The notes under the pieces are model-generated. The model saw only the letters and a program-made list of their open reading frames with translations, had not been told where the DNA came from and did no database searches. A stretch of 64,000 nucleotides of DNA, from the NCBI GenBank assembly GCA_037043015.1, contig CM073328.1:14419495-14483494 (forward strand), in the 5' to 3' direction. Below are positions 36,469 to 47,156 of the stretch, piece by piece. The stretch comes from Bryum argenteum. Taxonomy: Eukaryota; Streptophyta; Bryopsida; Bryales; Bryaceae. The position numbers were made by a program, and so were the translations under genes. Numbering within the stretch: the stretch's first letter is position 1; each line of letters begins with the position of its first letter.

Positions 36469-38287
36469 AAGCAATTATAGATTTGTGCCTAAAATTCTTT
36501 ATAGGCTAGTTTTTGAGGTTTGTAGTGAGTTGCATCTTACCATAGAGGATACTTATTGGTATGGTATGCAAAACGTTTTTTTCCTTAGTGTTGAAGATCG
36601 TGGTAGAGTATCCATGAGGCTTTCGTTGTCTTGAAAGCTTTCATAGTTTTGAGCCTATATCTCTTTTGTAAGTCTATGGTTGGAAGAATCCAATGTTAAC
36701 TAGTATAGAAATTAGAAGCAAGCTTAGTTGATGTCAATAATGATTTGGAACTAGCACATGATAGTAGTATGGAGTGCATAAGGCTTTTGTTGCCTTGGTG
36801 TTGAAGATACTGGTGTAGTATCTATATGGTTGTTGTTACCTTGATGTTGTGGGCCCAATCCCTCCTTGGATCTCCTATGACTTGATGCAGACCTTTGTCT
36901 TTCAAGAGCTTTTTTTATTAATAAGTGTTTAAATAAAAAAATAATTCGATAAAATAATACTTAGTTGAAATTGGAAGCAAGCTATAATTATGTCTTGTAT
37001 TAATTATGTTGTGTCAAATTGTCCTAATCTACTTTTTATTAACTTCTTCATTGTTGGTGTAAATGAAGTATAAAATCAATAGATCTATATTGAGTTATAG
37101 GCCTATAATAGTGTATGAATGTGAATGCAAATGGAAAAAATTGAGGTATTAAGTATCAAGGAATAAAATGAAAATACATCAAGATATAAGAATTGTTAGA
37201 AATATAAATTTGTATATACAAGTAAAAGAAGAAAACTATGTTTTCCTTGAATACATCATAAAATTGTGTATCCATTTGTTGAATCTTTGTTCTCTTCCAA
37301 CTGAATCTAGACTTTGATTACTCTCTATGTCTCAAAATGTTTGATTGATACGCTCCTTTCATTTTGTCCCATTTCAAACAAGCACAAACACTACATCTTC
37401 TCGAGCACTTTGATCTTCTCGATTCGTTGTATCTGTGAAAACTAAAATACAAGGTGCTCAAGATGATAAAGATGCATATGAAATGATTATAAGAGTAGAA
37501 GGTATCTAGCCTTCTTGTTGTAAGGCGATGTCACCATTTTGATAATCGAAATGGTACGACTCTTAAACTATGATATGGATGACACTATTGAGTATATAGT
37601 GTGACTGCACTATCACCCCCCCCCCCCTTTAGTTGCATAGCTTAGCAGAATTGGAGAATTATAAACTTTGGGTTTGAAGTGATGCTAGATTAATAAAGTA
37701 CACAAATTTTCATTGTTTATTTTGAATGCATTTTTCACAACTAGATGGACTAGTAAGAGAGGTAAACTATCAACTGTAACAGTTATTTGATGGTACTTTA
37801 ATAGCAAATATTGATGTAGCCTAGGCGATAATTCCTCTTTGAAGATTTTTTGTTTTTTTTGCCGAGGTTGTGGCTAGATTATTAAAAATAAAAGATTCAA
37901 TGCCAATTCCAAAGGAGAATAAATTGTTTTAGGAGATTTTGTCTTGGAAATACACTAATTATGTTTGAAAATAATAACGGTGTTGTGACTCATCGTAATC
38001 TAGGCAGCAAATTAGTTTTTTTTAGCTAAACCAGATACATATAAATTTTCTGGTATGAGCGGTGTTTGACGTGTATGAGTTGCATGAAGATGGAACCAAA
38101 GTGAGTAGTTTCATGTAAGTGATTATTCCTTTTTGAAAGAAATCTAAGAGTAGGAAGTTCATAATAATTGCAAAGCAAGAACATGTGTAGAGTCATATGT
38201 TGACTTACTTCGGAATCCAAGAAGAGAGAGGTGAAATGTGGGGAGTGACAACAATTACACTGAATAAATAGTGTGGTTAATTTCAAG
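36469..38287. other. Downstream flank of BTB gene 2, shared with gene 3
   Basis: To about 37690 this matches 44293-45510 behind BTB gene 3, including TATAATTATGTCTTGTATTA and GGTACGACTCTTAAACTAT-like text. It is therefore part of the duplication. A 12-base C run lies at 37616-37627. 37700-38280 is AT-rich, with no gene. Confidence 0.6.
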
Positions 38288-38510
38288 CACCACAAGCATT
38301 GGCTTGGTGGTTGGGGCTTATGGTTGCTAATGAGGAGGTCGTAGGTTCTATTCCCCATGGTGGTTGGGGCTCATTGAGTCATCGTTGTCAATGAGGAAGT
38401 CGACAGGGTGCTGCCACTATAGTCTACCCAAGTGAACTATTGTGAGGTCTTTGGACCTTGTTGCTTAGGTACCTCAAAGTCCTTCAAGGGAGGGCTACTG
38501 TGTCAGTCAG
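38288..38510 (+). mobile_element. tRNA-derived SINE candidate
   Basis: An A-box-like TGGCTTGGTGG (38300-38310) and a B-box-like GGTTCTATTCC (38344-38354) are spaced as in a tRNA-derived RNA polymerase III promoter. A partial second copy of the head (TGGTTGGGGCTCATTG...) follows at 38361, giving a dimer-like look. The 3' end is not defined, and no target duplication was identified. Confidence 0.55.
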
Positions 38511-38554
38511 TCCGGGACAACTCGTACGCATGTTTTGCCGCCCGATTACCTCAA

Positions 38555-38710
38555 CACGCTCAATATGACAACCTTGGCTTTACGAACGGACACTTCATTG
38601 AGGCCGAGTAGTTATAGAGTCCCCTCAAAAGGAAGAACTAGTATTGTTAGCTTTACGAACAGACATTTCATTCAGGCCGACCTCTTAGAAAGGGACCGGA
38701 GTTTTTCATT
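38555..38710 (-). repeat. Interspersed repeat, copy 2
   Basis: Reverse-oriented relative of 21130-21295. It holds two internal copies of CTTTACGAACGGACACTTCA-like text (38578 and 38651). Confidence 0.55.
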
Positions 38711-39780
38711 TTCAGAAAAATTATTGGTGTGAGGCCAACAAATTTGACGTATCTCATGCTGGTAATAGGGGAATAGTCCAACATGATTGGGTTGGATGGA
38801 GAATCACGAGGTGACGCAGAAGTGGAATTATTCCTAGGAAAATAATTTGCTCTTGGGTAAGGATTTTGTCCACCACGTACAGGTCGTATGTTTGAAGGTG
38901 GTTCTGAAAATTTGCCTTTAACCCTTAAACGCCCATGGGGTGTGAAACGGGCAGCCCAAAATTGGATCACATCATCTTTTCGACTTGGGCATCATGAATA
39001 GTGCACTTTTTGAACAAGGGCATCATGAATGCACCAATCAATGATGAGCTTGCAACCTCCTACAAGGTTATGTACAACCCCAACCTCGCTACCACAATCC
39101 TTTCAAAGCACAAAATCACTCATACAAATTGTGATTTGAATTGTAAAATTTCACTTTTTGAATGCATCAGAAGAAGGTGACCACTTTGACATCAAAATAT
39201 AAGTGAAAAGTTGAGTTGTACAGTGAGAACTACAGGAAAGATTATGTTGGAAGGTGACCCCTCGGGTCACCTTGGGCGTTTAAGGGTTAACCTAAAAGGC
39301 ATGCATAGAGGTCTTCATCATATTTGGAAATCATTGAATTTTGATATTATTTATTTTGCTGGAGAATATTGGATAGCACATGTGTGAAGGTGAGATTGGA
39401 GATTCCTCCTTGTGTAGTGATAAATGAGCTCCAAGTATGAGGTAACGGTGCTAAGGGCAAGTATACTTGTTGAGGATCTCTAAAAGTACAATCAGCGATG
39501 GCTGCTACTTGTAAAGTGGATTGCCAACTTTCCAAACTTTTATGTGGCACAAACTTTTATAAATCTGTTTAACACAATTCCATATTGCTTTTGGGATTTG
39601 GAAAGGACGTATGGAGAGGAGTTGTTTTTCTCTACAGTGCATAAGTATGTCCGAATGAGCTTTGGAATCTTTGAGTTGCTAAGATGCGTAGCGTGCAACA
39701 TCATAAGGTCTAAGTATCTAAGCAAATTTTATATGAATCCAAATGGGTGGTTGTATATTTAACTCCTTAAGGCTAGGGGG
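38670..39780 (-). pseudogene. Ty1/copia gag remnant, split by a MITE
   Basis: Minus-strand frames give, upstream to downstream: QKQYGIVLNRFIKVCAT; LESWQSTLQV; YLPLAPLPHTWSSFITTQGG with LTFTHVLSNILQQNK, which is a copia gag pattern; then KGKFSEPPSNIRPVRGGQ and a Cys-poor remnant of the zinc knuckle region. The family B MITE at 38922-39286 sits inside it. No intact frame. Confidence 0.7.
38918..39290. mobile_element. TTAA-flanked MITE, family B (365 bp), inside copia gag
   Basis: TTAA at 38918-38921 and 39287-39290. Left end CCCTTAAACGCCCATGG and right end (other strand) CCCTTAAACGCCCAAGG differ at one base. The interior matches 52369-52699 in opposite orientation (CAAATTGTGATTTGAATTG; GTGACCACTTTGACATCAAA). 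Confidence 0.85.
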
Positions 39781-41183
39781 GGGGGGGTTTTGAAGGAAAA
39801 ATAAATGTATTAGGAAATGTGAGTTTCCTAACTCTTGTGAACTTTCTCCCCCAAAGACAATATAAGAACCTTAATGCTTAGATTAAATTATTATAGTTGA
39901 AATCCTCATAATAGTTAATAATTCTCTTGTAATAGATTAAAGACATCAAAACTTTCAATAGCAAAATAAAATTCTCATTTCTCTTCTTAGTACTTATTTA
40001 TTTGTATGGTTTCCTTAAATTTTATCTTATCCGATAAAATATAAAAGGCCAATACTTATCTATGAAGAATACTACTAGTTTCCTTTTGTAATAAGTTATT
40101 CAATATGATGCAAACCTTGTCATGTTTGTGATTCAAGGGTTGGTGTGAACAATACATGATTCCAAACTAGGTTTTGTAATACAAATGAGGTTTTCAACCC
40201 ATCTTACATCTCGAAGGTAAAAAATAAGTCTAACAAGAATCTTTTTAAAATCGGGTATATCTTGTCAAAATTCGGAATAGAGCACAAAATGGTTGATTGG
40301 GCCTTTATTGGTTGAGCGTTAGAGTGAATATCCAATCATGTACTATATTGAAAGGCTATTAGCATCATATAAATATATAAATATGTGAAGGAAAAAGAAA
40401 TATAACATAAAACTTGCAATACAAATTCATGCAATTCAAATTTAAAAGAACATGGGTACAAAGTAGTATGTGCTAATATTTTACTTTCAAGTGTATGTGC
40501 GAGTATGAATGATTATATTTCTATAAGATTGTCCTAATCATTTAACAAGTTACGTAGTGTAGATATAGATTTTTCATTTATTTGTTCTTGGTAAATGTTC
40601 ATAACTCCTGAATAAATATGAGTCATGTCCACGTTTATGGCGTATATTATTTTTGGTTTTTGTAGAAAGTGATGTATCTTTGGTATCTTATTTTAGCAAT
40701 TCGTAATACTACATGATCAAATATACAGTGATATATTATTTTAATTGATGATATTGACTCCATTTGATTTATATGGCAAGTAAATCTGTATTGAATAAAA
40801 TTAATCTTTGTGGAAGCGTCTTCTTATCCTCAAGTAAAAACTTTCTATTTATCTTATTTGATCCTTATGATGCTATGTGTTTTTGGCAAATGACACTAAG
40901 AACTTAGACCCCCAAAATACTAAATGCCCTTCATGGTGAATTAAGACATTAGGCTTGTTCCTAAAGTTTGCAATTTGGGCATTGAAGAAAAATACGTAAT
41001 TTAAACTAGAAAACATATGAACATCATCCTATTTTCTCTTTTTAGTTGTTAAACATCAACATGCCATAAGTAGTACGAAGTAAGTAACATCTTCCGGACC
41101 ATGATAATAAGATTAAATGAATCATCAATCAATTCACAAAAGTAAGTATGGTTTAAATTTTAGATAAATTAAAGAGATCTTAA
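39781..41183. other. Intergenic, no gene seen
   Basis: Very AT-rich, with a G run at 39777-39787. ORFs are short and random. Confidence 0.55.
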
Positions 41184-41430
41184 TCCCTAGATATCCTTGA
41201 TGCAAAATTGCCTAAATTCTCCATGCTTGTAAAGCCTCATTTGAAGCAATGACCAGAAGATCCAACCGTAGGATCTTGAAGTTAACTTGAGTTTTTAGTT
41301 ACTTGTAAAATTTAAACCGTCAATTCTTTTCCATTAGTGAGATCGTAATGCACAAAGCAAGGAGAATCTTATTTGGGCGGGAACCCCAAATAGTGTAATC
41401 TGGATCTTGAAAAACTTTAGGGGGGGAGTT
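41180..41430. mobile_element. Degenerate family A MITE relic
   Basis: TTAATCCCTAGATATCC starts at 41180. The interior has GATCCAACCGTAGGATCTTG and a decayed right arm GGATCTTGAAAAACTTTAGG. The right TTAA is not preserved. Confidence 0.4.
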
Positions 41431-41604
41431 CTGAAGAAATTCAAAATGGTTGTTGGAATAAATTAGAATAGGGTTAGGGTTAAGAGGAGTGGCCGCCATC
41501 CTTAGCTCCCCACCAAGGCAGCTTCGGACGCCCACGCCGTCGCAAAAAAATTAAAAAAAAAAAAAAAAAAAATAAATAAAAATAATAAAAAAAAAAAATT
41601 GGAA

Positions 41605-41990
41605 TCTAGTTGTGCCGTCTGATCGGTCGGCTGCCACCAGGGCGGCCTCAGACGGCCAGGCCATAAGCCTCTCTTTTTTTAAATTTATTATTTTTTATTA
41701 TTTTTTCCCCTTAAATTCCGGTCGGTCGGCGACCGCTCAGACGGCTAGGCCATCAGCCAATTTTATTTTTTTTATTTTTTCTTTTTTTCTTTTTTTTCTT
41801 TTTTTTAATTATTTCTCCTTAAATTCCGATCGGGCCGTCCGACCGGTCGACCGCTGACCAATCGGTCGGCCGGTGACCGCTCAGACCGCGTCCGACCGGT
41901 CGACCGCTGACCAATCGGTCGGCCGGTGACCGCTCAGACCGCGTCCGACCGGTCGGTCAGCCGTTATCGATTTGACGGTTGTGGACCTCC
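41605..41990 (+). repeat. GC-rich CGGTCGGC repeat island with 53-bp tandem unit
   Basis: A 53-bp unit starting CGTCCGACCGGTCGACCGCT occurs at 41836-41888, again at 41889-41941, and a third begins at 41942. Looser CGGTCGGC/GACGGCCAGGCCAT copies lie at 41620-41665 and 41720-41755, separated by T-rich tracts. The GC content stands out sharply from the AT-rich surroundings. No ORF of note. Confidence 0.85.
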
Positions 41991-42214
41991 GAATCAAATC
42001 TAATGGTCATTACGACCTTCGGTCGCCTCGATCGGGGCCGGTCGGAGCGAATTTTCTCGGTCGCTCTAAAAAAGATCAGATTTGAACGGCTTAGATGCGA
42101 GCTCCAAAAAGATCTAATGGTTGAAAATTTTACTATTGTCATAGTAAATCCGATTTACCCTGAATTCGACACCATACTTTAGATTAGTTTACATCATACT
42201 TGCACCAAAAATGC

Positions 42215-42480
42215 CTCATTAAGTATACATTTATTTGGACAAAAGGACAAATATTCTAAGAAGTATCTTGTACCTAGAATAAATTTCACATCATTATTTT
42301 TTTATTTTTTTTAAAAAAAAAATAATTAGAAAAAAAAAAAAAAAACTCTTTATTAGGAGAAGACCAGAGAGTCATTTATATGTCGATTCCGTTTCCTCAT
42401 TCCAGAATTGACCTAAATGCTCTTCGCTGCTCCTTTCGATGAGAATTCAACACACTAAACATGCTAGTCCTTGCCTGTAG
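42215..42480. repeat. Upstream flank of BTB gene 3, copy of 27730-27965
   Basis: Shared A-rich tract, ATTGACCTAAATGCTCTTCG and GAGAATTC...ACACTAAACATG with gene 1. It marks the left part of the duplicated block; absent before gene 2. Confidence 0.75.
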
Positions 42481-42484
42481 GACG

Positions 42485-42660
42485 TTTATATCTTGCTAGT
42501 AGGACGTTCATATCTTACTGTTGCCTGTTGGGACATCCATACAGAACTTGCAATTGGGACGTCCACCCATATCTTGCTACTGCAACATTCATTCAGATCT
42601 CGTTGATACGACATTCATTCAAATCTTGCTACTGTCGCTTATAGCAGATCTCAGTAGTAG
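42485..42660 (+). repeat. Promoter-proximal minisatellite of BTB gene 3
   Basis: Diverged units related to TAGGACGTTCATATCTTGCT, about six, 22-28 bp apart. The most decayed of the three arrays. Confidence 0.75.
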
Positions 42661-42802
42661 AGTCGAATCTGGAGTTCTGGACTACATAAGCCTGCACTTC
42701 ATCCCTCCTTACTCCCTTTTCTGATCGTGAATAGCACGCAAGGTGTCTAGCCGCTTATCCGATCCCCTATCGTTGAGTTGTCGGCACGCCTCTTTTGATC
42801 AC

Positions 42803-44292
42803 ATGGCTCCTCCCAGCAAGAGCTCAACATCTCCGGCCCCAAAGAGTACGTTTTAATTTCAGCTTTTGAATTTTGCTTTCTGAGTTGTAGTCCAGTACAG
42901 TAGACCGAAATTAGTTCATGACTTCATGCATTTGTAAGAGCACCACTTTTGGCTTACAAACAGTAAACACGAGATTAAATAGAGAGGTGCCAGCAGAACT
43001 CAGAAGTGACCCTAAAAGCAATAAATGAAAAACATAAAAAATCTCACATGAATCGTCCGTTGACACTTGTGTATCCAGAAGCAAGAGGCTTGCAAGTCAA
43101 GCCAAAGGCTGCGAAGCTGGGTGCTAAGCCGAGGGCGAAGTTGGAAGCGCAGCAAGTATTGTGGTATGGTGGAGAAAACACAAACCAAGATGTTAGCATA
43201 AGCTTGGTTTGCAGCAATACTGTCAACGGCGAGGAACATGATAATCATACGTTAGCGAAGTTGATGGTGCATAAGAGTCGCTTGAACACATGCAGCCGTT
43301 ACTTTGGGGCTGGTACGAGTGACGAATGGAATGAAGCAAAGTCGGAGAGCCTGTACCCAAAGGAATTTACTATCCATGTTGACGGTGACGTCCAGCTGTA
43401 TATCGATTGCTTTTCGAGAATGTACTCTCCCTTCACGGTTGGTTTCACAACTGTGATTTACAGCCTACAGCTTCTAGCAGTGGCGACCCACCTTGCATGT
43501 GATGAGCTGATGAGCTCGATTTGCCGTTACCTGGCCGTACGACCGTGGGCCGATGAGGATGAGATGAGAATTCGGTGTGCTGTTTCGTCGGAAGATTTTC
43601 CTCGCGGCCATGCCAAGGATCTGCTCAAGCGGCTAGAGATGCGCCAGTGTGCAGAGGAACTTCGCCCGCTCATCAAGAGGTGCATGAACTCTTCAAGTTC
43701 ATCAGGAGAAGCCAAAGCGCTCCTGAGTCACGTGCTGAGGATTGCACAGGCGCAAGACCAGAACCCCATTCTCACTTTTGAGCAAGAGGTGGTGGGTATG
43801 ATCAACGAGGAGTTCAAGCTCTTGCTTTTGGAGGCCGACAGAGGAATTTTTGGGTCTCTTATCAAGAACTATATCATAGAACCAAAAATACAGGGAGTAT
43901 TGCATGTTTTGATGGAAACAGATATGGCAGACGAAGGGGTAAGATGGTTCTTTTTGTGTCACCCATTTCCAAGCCTTTGTGGAGATCAAAGGGCAAGTGA
44001 GAGTAATGAACATGTTGTGAGAGTGGTGACATATCTTGCATGCAAGTATGTGGAAGTGGTAAGGAAAACTGTGTTGGGAATCAGATTGGCGAGTACAAGA
44101 GAGGCGGTTCGAACGACAATCTTAATCAACTTGTTGTCGTTGTTAGATTGGCTCTACAAAAATGGAAACAAGATTTTTGGAGGAACGGGTATATTTCATG
44201 CGGACTTTGAACGCTTGAAAGGGACTTTAGCTTCAAACACTCCCTACCCTCAAGAGCTTCAAGATGTCGTAAATAAAGTACTTGCTCCTTAG
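42803..44292 (+). CDS. BTB/POZ domain-like protein, tandem copy 3
   Basis: Two exons, 42803-42845 and 43079-44292, 418 aa, in phase. Exon 1 again encodes MAPPSKSSTSPAPK. The core keeps HKSRLNTCSRYFGAG (a Gly replaces Ala), MYSPFTVGF and VRPWADEDE. Relative to copies 1 and 2 it is shorter by about 10 residues after the EEFKLLLLE segment. The C-terminus retains GVRWFFLCHPF and LLDWLYKNGNKIFGG. It also lacks premature stops, so all three copies look functional. The same inference of a CUL3-adaptor-like role applies, with no specific evidence for partner or location. Confidence 0.82.
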
Positions 44293-45690
44293 GTTTTGGG
44301 CCTAAGGTTTTTTGGTAGGCGAGAGGTTGGAAGAATCGAAATGTTGTTGTAGAAATAAGAAGTATGCTCAATTCAATTGAGGTCCGGAGTGAGTGTAATC
44401 TAAACATAGATGATAGTGGTATGGTATCCGTTTTTGTTGACTTAGTGTCCATGATAGTGGTAGAATATTTATAAGGCTTTCGTTGTCTTAAAAGCTCTCA
44501 TAGTTTTTAAGCCTAGATTTCTTTTGTAAGATCATTGTTGGAAGAATCCAATTTTGGTATGGAAATTATAAGCAAGCTTGGGTGAGGTCCAAGAGGATTT
44601 TAAACTAGTACATGATAGTCATATGATATGCACAAGGCTTTTGTTGCGTTGGTGTTTAAGATAGTGGTTTAGTTTCCCTACGGCTTTTGTTGCCTTGATG
44701 TTGTTGACCCAATCCCTTTCAAGAAAATCTCCTATGACTTGTTGTAGACCTTTGTTTGAGGTTGTTTTGTTCAATAAGTGCTCAAATAAAAAAATAAAAA
44801 ATAAATTGTTAAAGTATTCTTCACTCAATTGAAAACAAGTTATAATTATGTCTTGTATTAATTATGTTGTGAGACTTTTCCTCATATATAGTTTACTTTA
44901 CTTCTTTATTTTTGGTGTAAATAAAGTATAAAAGCCACAATGGATACAGAGTTATAGACCTATGATTGTGTGTGAATGTTAATGCAAATGGGAAAAAAAA
45001 AAGGTATTAAAGTAACAGGAAATAAAATCAAAGTTCAAAACACATCTTTTAGAAGTGTTAGAAATACAAATTTGTATATACAAGTAAAAGACAATAATTA
45101 TGTTCTCGTTGAGTACACCATGAAAATGTGTATTCATTTGTTGAATCTTCGTTCTCTTGTTGAATCTAGACTTTGATTACTCCCTTTGTCTCAAAGTGGT
45201 ATATTCATATGCTCTTTTCATTTTGTTCCAGAATGTTGGATCTGTTTCAAACAAGCACAAACACATCTTATTGAGCACTTTGATCATCACAATTTGTTGT
45301 ACTTGTGATTAATAGAAGATAAAAATGCATATAAAATTATCATAAGAGTACAAAGGTAAGACGATGTCACCATTTTTATAATCAAAATGGTATGACTCTT
45401 GAACTATCATACAGACATATTTATTGAGTTTATAATCTGATTGTACTAACCGGCCCCTTCACGTGCATAGTTGAGTTGATTCGTAAACTTTGGATTTGAA
45501 GTGATGTAGTGATGCGTCAGTCGGATAAATCCAAGCTTGAGAGAGAGAAGCACTTTCATCATACGCCTCCTTACTGCGAATTAGAAGAAGTTGTGGTGTT
45601 GAAGCCTTCGAGATAAGCATAATCTTCCACTTTAGGCAGATATTCTATGAGAATATGAGCCCACGTAGAGGCTTTTCAAGTGTAAACTAG
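44293..45690. other. Downstream flank of BTB gene 3
   Basis: Homologous to the flank of gene 2 up to about 45510. AT-rich; no gene seen. Confidence 0.6.
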
Positions 45691-45955
45691 CTGGAGAATT
45701 TTAGATTTTACTTTTCAGGTAAGAAGTGGAAATAGAGATAAATATATTTAGAACAATCATGAAGTTTGGGATTCTCGCTTAGAGCTCTACAAGACTATTT
45801 GTGATACTAAAGAACACTAGGTAGCGAAAGCCAAAAGATGTGTTACCGAGTTCAATGAGAATGGTTTGAAGTCATGTGAGCTCTTTGATTGCGGTAGAAG
45901 CGGCAATATATTTTGCTTTTGTTGAAGATAAGGCAAGAATAGATTTACTATTTAT
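45690..45955 (-). pseudogene. Ty1/copia RNase H 3' remnant
   Basis: Closely similar to 32390-32645 (GAGAATTTTAGATTTTACTT, CACTAGGTAGC, GTGTTACCGAGTTCAATGAG). It occupies the same relative place behind BTB gene 3 as the larger remnant behind gene 1, so it was probably duplicated with the gene block. Confidence 0.7.
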
Positions 45956-46217
45956 CAAAATCGAGTGGGTCTCCTATCCGTTTGGAAAATACTGCTACAT
46001 TCAAGAACTCACCGCAAGGAACAACACTTTGGCGTATGCATAACAACCGGGCCTTATCTTGTGTGATGTGGAAGGATAAGAGACCGGTTCTCTTACTTTC
46101 TACTCATAGAGTCATAGTGTCTCATATTCAGGCACCCTGTGAAAAGAAAGTAATAACGGTACCTAGGCAGAATCGTGAACCAATACAGACTTCTCCTCTT
46201 TTGCTGATGTACACCAC

Positions 46218-46704
46218 TGTCAGGGACACAGAAACAGATGACAAGAATATCTGGAAACTAATAAGAACTGACAGGAGCTTGGATTAACAAAAAGAGTATA
46301 CGAACAACACCAAGAGAGGTGAGCTAGAGCTCCAAGAGATGCGTTGTCGAGACTGAGGTTGCCCTCAGCCTCGACTCCTATATATACTAGCTAAGAAGAA
46401 GGTTCTCCAGAACCTTCCTCAACCTAGGACCTTCTAGAACCTTCCAAGAACTTCCAAGACCTTCCAGAAGCTTCCAGGGCCTTCAGGAAACTTCAAGGAC
46501 CTTCCAAAAACTTCCAGAGACTTCCAGGAACTTCCAGAAGTTTCCGGAAGCTTCTAGAACCTTCTAGAACCTTCCTAAGTTGTCTACCTAGTACGTGGCC
46601 GTGACACAGGGAATCTTCAAGGAATCTTCGAGGAATCTTTTAGGGAATCTTTAGAGAATATTCTAGAAGAACCTTCTAGAAACTTCTTGTGTATGTCCGT
46701 GACA
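46218..46704 (-). mobile_element. Solo LTR (487 bp), related to the chromovirus LTR, with 5-bp target duplication
   Basis: It starts TGTCAGGGACA and ends TGTCCGTGACA, an 11-bp terminal inverted repeat with one mismatch, flanked on both sides by ACCAC (46213-46217 and 46705-46709). Read on the minus strand it begins TGTCACGGACAT like the LTR at 57432, has GAA/TTC arrays, then TATATATA (46379-46386). It sits inside the piggyBac-like relic. Solo LTRs form by recombination between the two LTRs of an element. Confidence 0.92.
46532..46574. promoter_or_regulatory. Nine-unit perfect heat-shock element
   Basis: Nine alternating TTC and GAA triplets are spaced by exactly two bases over 43 bp. The heat-shock factor consensus is inverted nGAAn units; three suffice for trimer binding. 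More GAA/TTC pairs flank it through 46400-46690. Confidence 0.85.
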
Positions 46705-47156
46705 ACCACGCATATGCATGGTGTAGATATTGCAGATCAATTACGTGCCTCTTACACTTGCCAGGTCCGATCTCACAAATGGTGGCATAGGCTTTTCTTC
46801 TTCCTCCTTGATATGACAGTGGTAAACATGTAAATTATTTACCTAGAGTGTCTATCAAATGTAAACCGTGGTCGTACTCCTATGACACACTTACAGTTCA
46901 AAAAGGGCTCATGTGAGACTCTTTTGACTGGCTGGGAAATGAGAAACGAAGAGCCACGTTCCTTCCCTCCTCTACCAGAGCAACCTATGATTTGCGTGTC
47001 TAGACATACTACTCTACGTCGTAAATGTGTGGTTTGTGGAATTTGTAAGCCACATTTTTATTGCCACGGCAATAAATGGATGTGCGTCGAGAAAGGCTGC
47101 TTTGAGAGATGGCACGTGGCTTTGGCAATGTGTCCCAATGGTCAAAGATGAGTTGG

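Noticed and set aside
41465..41482. TAGGGTTAGGGTTAAG as an interstitial telomere
   Set aside because: Only two units and not the TTTAGGG plant form; more likely a decayed element end.
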